DNA of 64,000 nucleotides from Pseudoalteromonas fuliginea (GTDB lineage Bacteria > Pseudomonadota > Gammaproteobacteria > Enterobacterales > Alteromonadaceae), in contig NZ_JJNZ01000024.1 in NCBI RefSeq assembly GCF_000690055.1, forward strand, positions 1 to 64,000. Direction: 5' to 3'. The translations under genes and the position numbers were made by a program. This document shows, piece after piece, positions 33,411 to 41,654 of the stretch. Each line of letters opens with the position of its first letter. Position 1 is the first letter of the stretch. The notes under the pieces were generated by a model, which saw only the letters and a list, made by a program, of their open reading frames with translations, was not told the origin of the DNA and did not search any database.

Positions 33411-33511
33411 AGAATTCAAATGCAGATTTAAGTACTAAAGAAATAAAATATCAAATCATTGATTCAGAAGCACCCAGCGGTACACATAGTATTTGTCGCT
33501 GGGTAAACTAA
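33411..33511 (+). pseudogene. Out-of-frame 3' remnant of copy 1
   Basis: Read in the -1 frame from the poly-A run, these bases encode KLKNSNADLSTKEIKYQIID and on to a CRWVN stop at 33509-33511, aligning with KNLNADLTNDETKHHLINPE and the ARWEKQN end of copy 2. The restored protein would be about 140 residues, against 145 for copy 2. A single missing A (6 instead of 7) explains the break; ribosomal or polymerase slippage at A6G could also bypass it. The tail also contains an 8-bp inverted repeat ACCCAGCG/CGCTGGGT at 33472-33504. Confidence 0.75.
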
Positions 33512-33598
33512 ATGATATGGAATAACACATTGATGTTTTATCCTGTTTATGGATAATCATCAAAATATGGATTATTAATTATCAACAAGGGATGTCGA

Positions 33599-34036
33599 AT
33601 GCTTGGTCTAATTAAATATAAAGTTGAGCTTTGCCCAGAAGTAACAGGTCAACTTTTAAACAATGGGATTCCACTAGCAAATCAGCTCGTTGAACGTAGC
33701 TTGACCTATGATGATGAAGAGCTAGACAGTGTATATACTAATAGCGAAGGCTATTTCTCTTTCCCAGAAAAATCTTTAACCTCTCGCAAACCTGGTAGTA
33801 TTTTTCATGAGCCTGTAGTTAGAATAATTATAGACTTAGAAAAAGATGGCAAGATTTTTAATCTGTGGATTGGGTTTCAGCATGGACTAAAAACACCTAA
33901 AGAATTTAAAAGACTTCTTAAAAATTTAAATGCCGATTTAACAAATGATGAAACCAAACATCACCTTATAAACCCTGAAGATTCATTGGATGAGCACTTC
34001 ATTAAAAGTATTGCTCGTTGGGAAAAACAAAATTAA
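33599..34036 (+). CDS. Small carboxypeptidase-regulatory-like protein, copy 2
   Basis: A 145-residue intact paralogue of the gene at 33090. It has no signal peptide or membrane segment. The N-terminal 100 residues keep the pattern of the carboxypeptidase-regulatory Ig-like fold (GQLLNNGIPLANQLVER; VYTNSEGYFSFPEKSL) and the C-terminal tail is charged. The ATG follows AAGGGATG. It lies 11 bp before the lipase start, so the two are co-transcribed. Position beside a lipase, plus duplication, suggests an immunity or accessory protein for it; this is an inference. Confidence 0.8.
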   Translation: MLGLIKYKVELCPEVTGQLLNNGIPLANQLVERSLTYDDEELDSVYTNSEGYFSFPEKSLTSRKPGSIFHEPVVRIIIDLEKDGKIFNLWIGFQHGLKTPKEFKRLLKNLNADLTNDETKHHLINPEDSLDEHFIKSIARWEKQN

Positions 34037-34047
34037 AAGGATTTACC

Positions 34048-35220
34048 GTGGCAACATTATCACCCATTTTATGCGCTGAACTTGCTAAAATTTCTTATGA
34101 TATAAAAAAACCAGACCGAAGAGGTCGATACACAGTTATTGCATCAAACTATTTAGAAAATATTTTTTCCTTTGATTTATCCAACGGTCCGATAAAAGGA
34201 ACCTCTGGCGGAGCAATTGCTCATGCTACAAGTCATCAAACAGGGTTTGTACTCGTTGGCAAAGGCACCTCTCCAGCTGGTCGCATGAACCCATTTAAAA
34301 ACGATTTAGTACTTGCCATACGCGGGACTGCATCAATATACGATGCATCTACTGACTGTAGAGCTAATATAAGTGTATGTGACGGTGGGCATAGTGTACA
34401 CGCAGGGTTTAACACTTTGTTTGAAACTTTGAAATTACAATTAGCCCCTTTATTACGTGAATTAAAGCCTAATGCTACAGTTCACTGTGTTGGTCATAGT
34501 CTGGGCGGCGCAGTTGCCTCATTAGTAGCTGACTGGGCAAAACGACGTTTTAGTTCAGACGTTAAATTATATACTTTTGGAGCCCCAAAAGTAGGCTTAA
34601 CAAACTTTGCATTAAGCACAACAAATGCGTTGGAGCCCAAAAACATTTTCCGTTGCGTTAATGGTGGAGATGTTGTGCCTATGGTTCCATTCTGGCCATT
34701 CATGCAAGCTCCTTACAACGCTCCTGAATATAAAATGGATAACAATCAAATTATAGCTCCTTGGCATCATTTGATGAAATACTATACCCGAAACTCACAA
34801 AAGCAATCTTGGGATAGTATCAATAAAAGAGTGACATTTAACCCATTTAAACGCGTTACCTTAGATATTACTCATGCCACTCAAGTACAGCCTTCAATAT
34901 ATTGGATGAATCGCTTAAGTGAAGCCCTTATGACTGTGTTACGTCAAGCAAAACTTGGCACTTTAAACGCACTACAATCAGGCACTGCAAACGGCTTAAG
35001 CTTATACGACAAAATTGCGATGATTTTAGCTAATAATAATTTTCATACTGTAGATTTAACAGGCCCTATAAATGGATTACTTGCATGTATGCTGGCCTTT
35101 GCTGGTTATGCTAGAACTAAAATAAAGGAGTTATCTGCCGAGTTTATTAAGTGGGTATTCGAAAAAACACTTAAAATGGTTAATCGAATTGCTCAAAAAG
35201 CCCTTTCGGCAGTAGATTAA
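34048..35220 (+). CDS. Class 3 lipase family protein, possible antibacterial effector
   Basis: A 390-residue alpha/beta hydrolase of the lipase 3 type. The nucleophile elbow is VGHSLGG with Ser151. A likely Asp lies in GGDVVPMVP and the likely His in APWHHLMKYY. The last 80 residues are hydrophobic and helical, with a possible membrane-associating segment near LLACMLAFAGYA. There is no signal peptide. I chose GTG at 34048 (MATLSPILCAELAKISY) because AAAAGG precedes it at the right distance; an upstream in-frame ATG overlaps the previous gene. Similar lipases with duplicated small partner genes are known as type VI secretion effectors, but no VgrG, PAAR or secretion genes occur here. Confidence 0.88.
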   Translation: MATLSPILCAELAKISYDIKKPDRRGRYTVIASNYLENIFSFDLSNGPIKGTSGGAIAHATSHQTGFVLVGKGTSPAGRMNPFKNDLVLAIRGTASIYDASTDCRANISVCDGGHSVHAGFNTLFETLKLQLAPLLRELKPNATVHCVGHSLGGAVASLVADWAKRRFSSDVKLYTFGAPKVGLTNFALSTTNALEPKNIFRCVNGGDVVPMVPFWPFMQAPYNAPEYKMDNNQIIAPWHHLMKYYTRNSQKQSWDSINKRVTFNPFKRVTLDITHATQVQPSIYWMNRLSEALMTVLRQAKLGTLNALQSGTANGLSLYDKIAMILANNNFHTVDLTGPINGLLACMLAFAGYARTKIKELSAEFIKWVFEKTLKMVNRIAQKALSAVD

Positions 35221-35238
35221 AAGCTAATAATTTCCAAT

Positions 35239-35281
35239 AATAGTAATAAGCAAGAGCATAAAGCCTAAGCTTATTACTATT
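35239..35281 (+). terminator. Long perfect hairpin after the lipase gene
   Basis: AATAGTAATAAGC and GCTTATTACTATT are perfect 13-base arms separated by 17 bases, just after the lipase stop codon. It is AT-rich and lacks a strong T run, so it may be a weak terminator or an mRNA-stabilising 3' hairpin. Confidence 0.5.
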
Positions 35282-35335
35282 ACAACCCCCACTACAGTTC
35301 ACTTTTCAAACATCGTTTCATTTTCATTACACTTA

Positions 35336-35359
35336 GCAACTAAGCAACTAAGCAACTAA
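35336..35359. repeat. Short tandem repeat, 3 x 8 bp
   Basis: Three exact copies of GCAACTAA lie upstream of the sdaC pseudogene, in the part that aligns with the upstream region of the intact gene near 52120-52135. The intact locus lacks this expansion, so it arose here by slippage. Confidence 0.75.
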
Positions 35360-35414
35360 GCATGAAAACTACGTTAAAAGTTATATTATTGCGCGCAATT
35401 ATTATTAATAATGG

Positions 35415-35893
35415 ATGAGCACACACATGATAACACCTCAAGGTGTAACGCTTTCAAATACATCAATAAATAACACACTCTTTTACCTCAAAATAGAACC
35501 AGCACGATATACAATGGACGCTAAGTCTATTTGGCACGGCCATTGGTGCGGGTACTTTATTTTTACCTATTAATATTGGCATTGGCGGTTTTTGGCCGTT
35601 AATTATTTTGGCGTGTTTAGCATTCCCTATGACCTTTTGTGCCCACCGAGAGTTATCGCGTTTTGTACTTTCGTCGAAAAATAAAGATACGACTTTACCG
35701 ACGTAGTTGAAGAGCACTTTGATGTAACTGCAGATCGGTTAATTTCCTTGTTGTGATTTTTATCTATATTCCCAATTTTGCTTATTTACGGTGTGGCTTA
35801 ACCAATACTATTGATAGCTTTATGGTTATTCAAATGGGGATGGAATCGCCTTCTCGCGTATTGCTTTCAGGCCTATTGGTTGCGGGTATTATC
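35415..35893 (+). pseudogene. Decayed 5' fragment of an sdaC-like transporter gene
   Basis: This stretch aligns base for base with the first about 480 bp of the intact gene at 52226, including its ATGAGCACACACATG start, and the match extends upstream to about 35297. It is broken by a 2-bp deletion near 35479, a 1-bp deletion near 35694, a TAC-to-TGA change near 35753 and another 1-bp deletion near 35796. Similarity stops abruptly near 35893, two-fifths into the gene. It is therefore a truncated, non-functional second copy in the same orientation, about 16.8 kb from the intact one. Confidence 0.9.
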
Positions 35894-36022
35894 CTTCGGA
35901 TCTTGTTTTTAGTTTAGGACGAAAGTCAAAAGAAAAATCTGCTCCAGTTTACTCATGATGGCTGTTATAAATTTTTTCTAATTACCTACCATTAACTGAA
36001 AGCTTTTTAAAAGCAACAACCC

Positions 36023-36853
36023 TTAACGATTTTGCTGGGCGATAAAAGCAAGCGAGTGCTGATTGAATAAGTCAGGACGTTCCACATTACAGACATGGCC
36101 ACAATGGTGAATAGTTTGCAGTACGCTATTTTTATGGCGCTTAACCATTTCTTTAACAGGGCCAAGGAACATATGATCCTCCTTACCCATAATGTACAGA
36201 ATGGGAATATCAATGTCTTTTTCTTTGAAATATTGCATTAAAGGATTTACATCCATGGCTAATTTAAACCATTTTATAAACTCTTTTTGGCACAAGCGCT
36301 TTGCTTCACGAACAAACAAAAGTCGAGATTCTTTATGACGCTTTTTCGGCATCATAATAAAAGCAAATAAGCGATACAACCACATATAAGGCAGGAAGTG
36401 TTTAAAAGTATTACCTAAATAAACCAATGTATTACTGCGAGTATTAAAACGAGTAACCGCTCCACCTAGCACCATGCTAGAAACATATTGCGGCGCAATT
36501 TCAGCAATATTTCGAATAAGAATTGTGCCCAATGAAATACCAACAAAGTGTGCGCTGGTAATATTGTTATGATCTAACACATCTATGATGTCTTTAGAGA
36601 CATTATTAAATGAATAATTATTATCAACAAAGTTTTGTAGTAGATTATTCGATTTGCCGTGACCGCGAAGATCAAGCAACAACACATTATATTCTTTTTT
36701 ATACGCTTTAAGCTGACGAAACCAGATTGCCGAACTACCACCGGCTCCATGGACAAATACAACCCATGTTTTACTGGCTTCGTGTGGAAAAATAGTATGG
36801 AAAAGAATTTCTGTACTCATTGCAGTTAGCGGCCTATTTACTTCATTTGGCAT
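36023..36853 (-). CDS. Alpha/beta hydrolase
   Basis: A soluble hydrolase of about 276 residues with a full set of fold landmarks. The oxyanion segment is VFVHGAGGSSAIW, the strand LLLDLRGHGKSNN precedes a helix, and the nucleophile elbow is FVGISLGTI. The acid is in YIMGKEDHMF and the catalytic His in HHCGHVCNVERPDLFN. The substrate is unknown; the family covers esterases, haloperoxidase-like and C-C bond hydrolases. The start is ambiguous: ATG at 36853 is used, a TTG lies at 36865 and another ATG at 36820, none with a strong ribosome binding site. It appears to be monocistronic. Confidence 0.85.
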   Translation of the reverse strand: MPNEVNRPLTAMSTEILFHTIFPHEASKTWVVFVHGAGGSSAIWFRQLKAYKKEYNVLLLDLRGHGKSNNLLQNFVDNNYSFNNVSKDIIDVLDHNNITSAHFVGISLGTILIRNIAEIAPQYVSSMVLGGAVTRFNTRSNTLVYLGNTFKHFLPYMWLYRLFAFIMMPKKRHKESRLLFVREAKRLCQKEFIKWFKLAMDVNPLMQYFKEKDIDIPILYIMGKEDHMFLGPVKEMVKRHKNSVLQTIHHCGHVCNVERPDLFNQHSLAFIAQQNR

Positions 36854-36979
36854 ATTCAATTGCAAGAAGTATAACGGAGTTTAATAAAAATCTCTCATGA
36901 AGTTCAGATCAATAGCTCCTACTTAACAACTTTTCGGAGCAGATTTTGATTTTTAAATAAAAACGACTCGCTTCTATTC

Positions 36980-37342
36980 TCAACGTATTTTAGGCGCTTG
37001 CCCGTGAAAATCTAAATACAGTTTTTTAAGTTTGTCAGGAACAAGTGGCCAACCTATTTCAATTCCAATGGGAGTAGCCTTGCAAAATAAGTGCTCAACG
37101 TAATAAGTGTCTATGTACTCAAGTTCAGCAGGACTTGCAGAGTCTAATTTTAGACTCATATATGACAAGTGCTTTAGAGCATTAGTGACTTTATTTTCGT
37201 TGAATGCAAAAGTTGTTAAGTTTGCAAACTCTTCCATGCGAAAAGTAAGCGCCCAACTTTCGTGTTTATCCATTAGCGGGATCACATCTGGAAACTTACA
37301 TTGTATATCCTTAATGAATCTTATTATTTCTTGCTTTTCCAT
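36980..37342 (-). CDS. Hypothetical protein (120 aa)
   Basis: A soluble 120-residue protein, not assigned to a family. It has a helical N-terminus (MEKQEIIRFIKDIQCKFPDV), a central FANLTTFAFNENKVTNALKHL segment and a conserved-looking SPAELEYIDTYYVEHLF stretch near residue 78. No signal peptide or transmembrane helix is visible. It is preceded by a GGGAG ribosome binding site and has its own short transcription unit, separate from the hydrolase downstream. Confidence 0.7.
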   Translation of the reverse strand: MEKQEIIRFIKDIQCKFPDVIPLMDKHESWALTFRMEEFANLTTFAFNENKVTNALKHLSYMSLKLDSASPAELEYIDTYYVEHLFCKATPIGIEIGWPLVPDKLKKLYLDFHGQAPKIR

Positions 37343-37705
37343 ATACTCCCTTGCTGCACATAGTTATACAAATGCCATTGTACCAGCTAAAAATAATTTG
37401 GTGGGGCACGGACAAAGCCAACTGTTCTTGTCCGCGTTTACGACCTCGTTAACTTAACGTTTTGATAACCATACCCACACCATATAATTTTTTAAATGCC
37501 TAAATATTGTTTTTATTTAAGACTTACGCTCAATACGTTAAGTTTTTTTAAGGCCGAAAATTATTTTTTAGTAAGCTTCCAATCGCCCTGCACCACTTCA
37601 AAAACCCACTTAAACTATTGCTTATGTTAACTTTTTAAATAATTACGATATAAAAATATCAGTCTTCAGCAACTCTATGAAACAGCTAAACGTATATTAA
37701 TTTAA
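37343..37705. other. Intergenic region upstream of the biosynthetic cluster
   Basis: No convincing ORF. The only structure seen is a 7-bp inverted repeat CGGACAA/TTGTCCG at 37409-37434 near the 5' side of the small hypothetical gene. The right end passes into the regulated promoter at 37706. Confidence 0.5.
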
Positions 37706-37765
37706 TATCTTCACATAAAGATACTTGACACAAAGTTAATTCTTACATATCTTTACGTCGAGATT
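37706..37765 (+). promoter_or_regulatory. Cluster operator and promoter 1 (MarR-type box)
   Basis: The palindrome TATCTTCACATAAAGATA at 37706-37723 is followed one base later by a -35 TTGACA at 37725-37730. After 17 bp comes a -10-like TATCTT at 37748-37753, which is itself the left arm of a second, degenerate box TATCTTTACGTCGAGATT (37748-37765). The same box-C-TTGACA arrangement occurs before the NRPS gene and, with TTTACA, before the RND genes. It lies 36 bp before the first gene of this operon. Confidence 0.8.
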
Positions 37766-37800
37766 CTTTACAACCCTTTAACTTTAAATTGGAGAACATT

Positions 37801-38478
37801 ATGAAAAACATTATTCAAGTAGCTGGCATTATCGACCGAGAAGAAGCAAATCTAATGCTGGAGTCTGGCATTGAGTGGCTTGGCTTTCCTTTGCGCTTAC
37901 CTTCTGGAAAAGATGATATTTCTGAAACAGATGCAATGAGCATTATTAAAGGCTTAAGTGAGCCTCAAGCCGGTGTGTTGATTAGCTATATGGTAGATGC
38001 TGAAGAAGTGAGCGGTTATTGCAGTGAGCTAGGTGTAAAAGCAGTTCAACTACACGGTGATATTAGTGTGGCAGAAATGAAAAAGCTTAGAGAGCTGCGC
38101 CCTGATCTTTTCTTATTAAAAAGCCTTGTTGTGAAAGAAGACAATGCTGAAGAGCTGTTAGAAATTGTTGATACCATGGCTGACTTTGTTGACATGTTTA
38201 TCACTGATACGTTTAACCCTAAAACGGGTGCTAAAGGCGCTACTGGTTTAACGCATAACTGGGACGTAAGCGCTGAACTTGTTAGACGATCTCCAAAACC
38301 TCTAATGATGGCTGGCGGTTTAACGCCTGAAAATGTAGCTGATGCAATCTATAAGGTTAAACCAGCCGCAGTTGATTCACATACGGGATTAGAAGGTAGC
38401 GACGGCAGAAAAGATGCCGCTAAGGTGAAGAAATTCATTCGCGAAGCTGAAAAAGCATTTTCGGAGATCAATGCTTAA
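37801..38478 (+). CDS. TrpF-like phosphoribosylanthranilate isomerase homologue lacking the catalytic Cys
   Basis: A 225-residue (beta/alpha)8-barrel protein of the TrpF family. TrpF landmarks kept are VQLHGD near residue 84, the Asp in TDTFNPKTGAKGATG, MMAGGLTPENV and the phosphate-binding VDSHTGLEG. The N-terminal KICGI motif, whose Cys is the general base in TrpF, reads QVAGI here, so Ala8 replaces it. It is therefore unlikely to be a normal tryptophan enzyme. ATG at 37801 is chosen because GGAG precedes it. It is first in an operon with a uracil phosphoribosyltransferase, a PecM-like exporter and an old yellow enzyme. Confidence 0.87.
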   Translation: MKNIIQVAGIIDREEANLMLESGIEWLGFPLRLPSGKDDISETDAMSIIKGLSEPQAGVLISYMVDAEEVSGYCSELGVKAVQLHGDISVAEMKKLRELRPDLFLLKSLVVKEDNAEELLEIVDTMADFVDMFITDTFNPKTGAKGATGLTHNWDVSAELVRRSPKPLMMAGGLTPENVADAIYKVKPAAVDSHTGLEGSDGRKDAAKVKKFIREAEKAFSEINA

Positions 38479-38536
38479 TATAATTCACTGCCAGATTAAC
38501 ACCCCTAATCTGGCAGACTCAAATAGGGAGAGCATT

Positions 38537-39241
38537 ATGAATGCAAATCAAGTTATTCAAATATATAAAGAAGACTCACAAATACTCTCAAGTAGTGTGA
38601 TCGAGTTACCGCAAACAAATAGACTAAAATACCTGCATGCAAAAATGCGTGACAAGGTAGCTAGTAAAAGCCAATTCATTTTTTATGCTGATCAAGTGTT
38701 TCGTCTGCTGATTGAAAAAAGCTTAGAATTAGTACCATTTAAAGATCTCGATGTAACTACTCCCGTGGGAGAAACATACAAAGGCAAGCAGTTTGCAGAT
38801 CCAATATGTGCCGTTTCTGTGGTTCGTGCTGGTGAAAGTATGGAAAATGAGCTGCGTCATATTGACTTAAAAATTCCCATTGGAAAAATTTTAATACAAC
38901 GCGATGTCGTCACAAAATTGCCAACTCTTTATTATTCAAAACTTCCGGATCATATCGCTAAATGTCGCGTGCTGATATTCGAACCTATGTTGGCGACAGG
39001 CGGCTCTGCAATTTGTGCTATTCAGGTGCTTATAGATGCTGGTGTTTTAGAAGAAAATATCATTTTTGTTAATCTTTTGTGCTCCCCTGAGGGGATTCAA
39101 AAAGTTACTCAGCAATTTAAGAAAATTCAAATAGTCACGTCTTCAATTGAAGAGTATCTAAATGGAAACGCATTTATGATACCTGGAATTGGCGACTTCG
39201 GAGATCGCTACTTCGGTACGACCGATGTGGGGGCCGTATGA
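38537..39241 (+). CDS. Uracil phosphoribosyltransferase homologue
   Basis: A 234-residue protein of the Upp family, which makes UMP from uracil and PRPP. The PRPP loop is FEPMLATGGSA, and the uracil-binding C-terminus MIPGIGDFGDRYFGT is conserved. VVRAGESMENEL matches the usual R-A-G loop. ATG at 38537 is used, preceded by AGGGAGAG. Placing a upp paralogue inside a secondary-metabolite operon recalls MinD of the minimycin cluster, which protects the producer by enlarging the UMP pool. The stop overlaps the next start by 4 bp. Confidence 0.9.
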   Translation: MNANQVIQIYKEDSQILSSSVIELPQTNRLKYLHAKMRDKVASKSQFIFYADQVFRLLIEKSLELVPFKDLDVTTPVGETYKGKQFADPICAVSVVRAGESMENELRHIDLKIPIGKILIQRDVVTKLPTLYYSKLPDHIAKCRVLIFEPMLATGGSAICAIQVLIDAGVLEENIIFVNLLCSPEGIQKVTQQFKKIQIVTSSIEEYLNGNAFMIPGIGDFGDRYFGTTDVGAV

Positions 39242-40152
39242 CAAATAAACAACTAATACTTTGGATGTTAGTTGCTATGATTGCCCCAACAATTTGGGGC
39301 AGTACATACATAGTAACGACCGAGCTGTTACCGCCAGATATGCCTTTAATGGCGTCAACACTTCGTGCTTTACCTGCTGGTATTTTATTAGTACTGATTG
39401 GTCGAAAGCTACCTAAAGGCATCTGGTGGGTGCGTTCTATCGTGCTTGGCATACTTAATATTGGTGGCTTTTTTTACTGTTTATTTGTAGCAGCCTATCT
39501 ATTACCCGGTGGTGTAGCTGCACTTGTTATGTCGTGCCAACCTATCATAGTCATGATACTTGGTGCGCTACTCTTTAAAGATACCCTTAATTTAAGGCAA
39601 TTTATTGCTTGTGCAATTGCGGCTGTTGGAGTCGCGATGTTGGTCTTAGAACCAAATATGAATTTACCTGTTCAAGGTGTTATTGCAGGTTTAATTGGTG
39701 CCGCTTCAATGGCCACGGGAATAGTATTAACAAAAAAATGGGGCAAGCCTGCTGACGTTAATTTATATACTTTTACAGGCTGGCAACTCGTTGTAGGTGG
39801 ATTATTTTTACTCCCGATTGGATTAGTACAAGAAGGCTTACCTAGTAACCTAACAGTGGACAATATAATTGGTTATTCCTACTTAAGTATCATTGGAGCC
39901 TTGTTCGCTTATATAGTTTGGTTTAAAGCTATTGAAAAACTGCCAGTTGTTACGGTGTCTTTTATATCGTTTGCAAGCCCAATCTCAGCAACATTATTGG
40001 GTTATTTTATTCTTTCGCAAAGGCTAACGATGAGTCAAACATTAGGCGCTGTCATTATTGTATTAGCCATTGTTATATCTCAAGTACAGCTGTTTAAAAA
40101 ATCAAGTTCCAATTTTAATCTGGAACCATCATTAAACAAAAAAACTAGTTAA
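39238..40152 (+). CDS. PecM-like EamA-family exporter
   Basis: A 304-residue inner-membrane transporter with ten hydrophobic segments in two EamA repeats. The start region (APTIWGSTYIVTTELLPPDM, then LRALPAG) is characteristic of PecM, the putative indigoidine exporter paired with the MarR-type regulator PecS in Dickeya. It overlaps the upp-like gene by 4 bp (ATGA) and is followed 11 bp later by the old yellow enzyme gene. Its likely role is export of the pigment or nucleoside product. Confidence 0.9.
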   Translation: MTNKQLILWMLVAMIAPTIWGSTYIVTTELLPPDMPLMASTLRALPAGILLVLIGRKLPKGIWWVRSIVLGILNIGGFFYCLFVAAYLLPGGVAALVMSCQPIIVMILGALLFKDTLNLRQFIACAIAAVGVAMLVLEPNMNLPVQGVIAGLIGAASMATGIVLTKKWGKPADVNLYTFTGWQLVVGGLFLLPIGLVQEGLPSNLTVDNIIGYSYLSIIGALFAYIVWFKAIEKLPVVTVSFISFASPISATLLGYFILSQRLTMSQTLGAVIIVLAIVISQVQLFKKSSSNFNLEPSLNKKTS

Positions 40153-40163
40153 AGGAAGTAAAC

Positions 40164-41297
40164 ATGGACAACTTATTTACAGAAGCTCGTTTTGGGAAAA
40201 TCAACGCAAGCAATCGCTTTGTAATGGCACCAATGAGTAGAAACAGGGCAACAGCTGAAGGATTAGCAACGCCTCTTATGGCAACCTATTATGCTCAAAG
40301 AGCAACAGCTGGGTTAATTATTTCTGAAGGTATTCAACCTAACCAAGTTGGTCAAGGTTTTATGAATTCCCCAGGACTACATAATTTACAACATGTGAAA
40401 AGCTGGCAGCCCATTACTGAAGCAGTACATAAAAGGGGAGGCAAAATTGTAGCCCAATTGATGCATTCTGGTCGTATTGGGCATCCTGAATTATACCCCA
40501 GTGCTCATCAATCAATAGCGCCTTCAGCAATTAAAGCTACCGGAGACGCTTTTACACCAACAGGGCCAAAGAGCTACCCTACACCAAAAGAAATGACATT
40601 AGATGAAATTACAGCAACCATTGAAGACTTCGCAAAATCAGCTGAATTAGCGATTCAGGCAGGTTTTGATGGGGTAGAAATACACGCAGGAAATGGTTTT
40701 TTACTTCACCAATTTATGGCAAGCAATACAAATAATAGAGCCGATCTATTTGGTGGTAGCGTCAAAAACCGTTTAAGATTTACGCTAAAAGTAGTGGCGG
40801 CTGTTACACAAGCTATTGGTGCTAAAAGAGTCGGTATTCGTATTTCTCCCGACAATACTTACAATGACATTATTGAACAAGACAGTGAAGTGCTCTACCA
40901 AACTCTTATTAGTCAGTTGCCAACTGATCTGGCGTATTTGCATATTATGGAAGCGGCTAACCGTGAGCACACCCAGCAGATCCGTAACCAATGGTTAGGT
41001 AAGCTTATATTAAACCCTCACAAATCTTGGCAAGATGGCCCTGTAACCCCTGCTATTGCATCAGATGTGTTAAATGAAAATTTATGCGATGGTGTGGCAT
41101 TAGGGGCACTCTTTTTAGCAAACCCTGATTTGGTAGAGCGTACTAAGTTAAATGCTTCTTTTAATAATGTAGATCCCGATACGTTTTATGGTGGCGACGA
41201 AACCGGTTATACCGATTATCCTACAATGGTAGATAAAAGTGCATCGCTATCTGAGAAACAAAGTGAATCTATATTAGAGCGTGTTGAGCTTTCGTGA
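40164..41297 (+). CDS. Old yellow enzyme family alkene reductase (NemA-like)
   Basis: A 377-residue FMN-dependent TIM-barrel oxidoreductase. Family residues are visible: NRFVMAPMSRNRA near the start, QLMHSGRIGH, the substrate-binding His and Asn in EIHAGNGFLLHQF, NNRADLFGGS and the C-terminal TFYGGDETGYTDYP. Such enzymes reduce activated C=C bonds using NAD(P)H. It is the last gene of the first cluster operon. It might adjust the redox state of the pyridine-dione product or protect against it; neither is shown. Confidence 0.92.
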   Translation: MDNLFTEARFGKINASNRFVMAPMSRNRATAEGLATPLMATYYAQRATAGLIISEGIQPNQVGQGFMNSPGLHNLQHVKSWQPITEAVHKRGGKIVAQLMHSGRIGHPELYPSAHQSIAPSAIKATGDAFTPTGPKSYPTPKEMTLDEITATIEDFAKSAELAIQAGFDGVEIHAGNGFLLHQFMASNTNNRADLFGGSVKNRLRFTLKVVAAVTQAIGAKRVGIRISPDNTYNDIIEQDSEVLYQTLISQLPTDLAYLHIMEAANREHTQQIRNQWLGKLILNPHKSWQDGPVTPAIASDVLNENLCDGVALGALFLANPDLVERTKLNASFNNVDPDTFYGGDETGYTDYPTMVDKSASLSEKQSESILERVELS

Positions 41298-41654
41298 TTA
41301 ATTTTGCAGCTGTAGGTTTGGTAGTTAGGCGAGGCAGAGTTTATGTCGTGTGATTATTCACCATAAGCAGTTGATAATGCAGCGTAAATGCCAAACATCC
41401 GTAGCCCTTAGGTTCGTCCTAGGGGCGATTTACTTTTTGCTGCTACATGGATGTAAATAAAAGCCGTGAGTAGGGCGCGGAAGCTTTGCGCGAATTTACT
41501 TATTCTTACATAAAGATAAGTTAGTAAGGTGATGCAGGAGCGTTACCAAAGCTACCAAGTTACAAACCTCGCTCCTCGATTGAACAAATTTTAATCCACA
41601 AAGTTCAACACGCCCTAGATAGAACAAATTTTGCTCCTGAAAGGACAACAGGCC
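41298..41654. repeat. Intergenic region with dispersed repeat, copy 2
   Basis: No gene. The stretch has a CCCTTAGG/CCTAGGGG hairpin at about 41406-41426 and a degenerate box-like TATTCTTACATAAAGATA at 41502-41519. At 41579-41617 it carries the repeat core ATTGAACAAATTTTAATCCA followed by CAAAGTTCAACACGCCCTA. A partial duplicate (AGAACAAATTTTGCTCC) follows. It separates the convergent old yellow enzyme and MarR genes. Confidence 0.6.

Noticed and set aside
33472-33504. Inverted repeat ACCCAGCG/CGCTGGGT as a frameshift-stimulating hairpin
   Set aside because: It starts about 75 bases after the A6G run, too far for a normal -1 frameshift stimulator.
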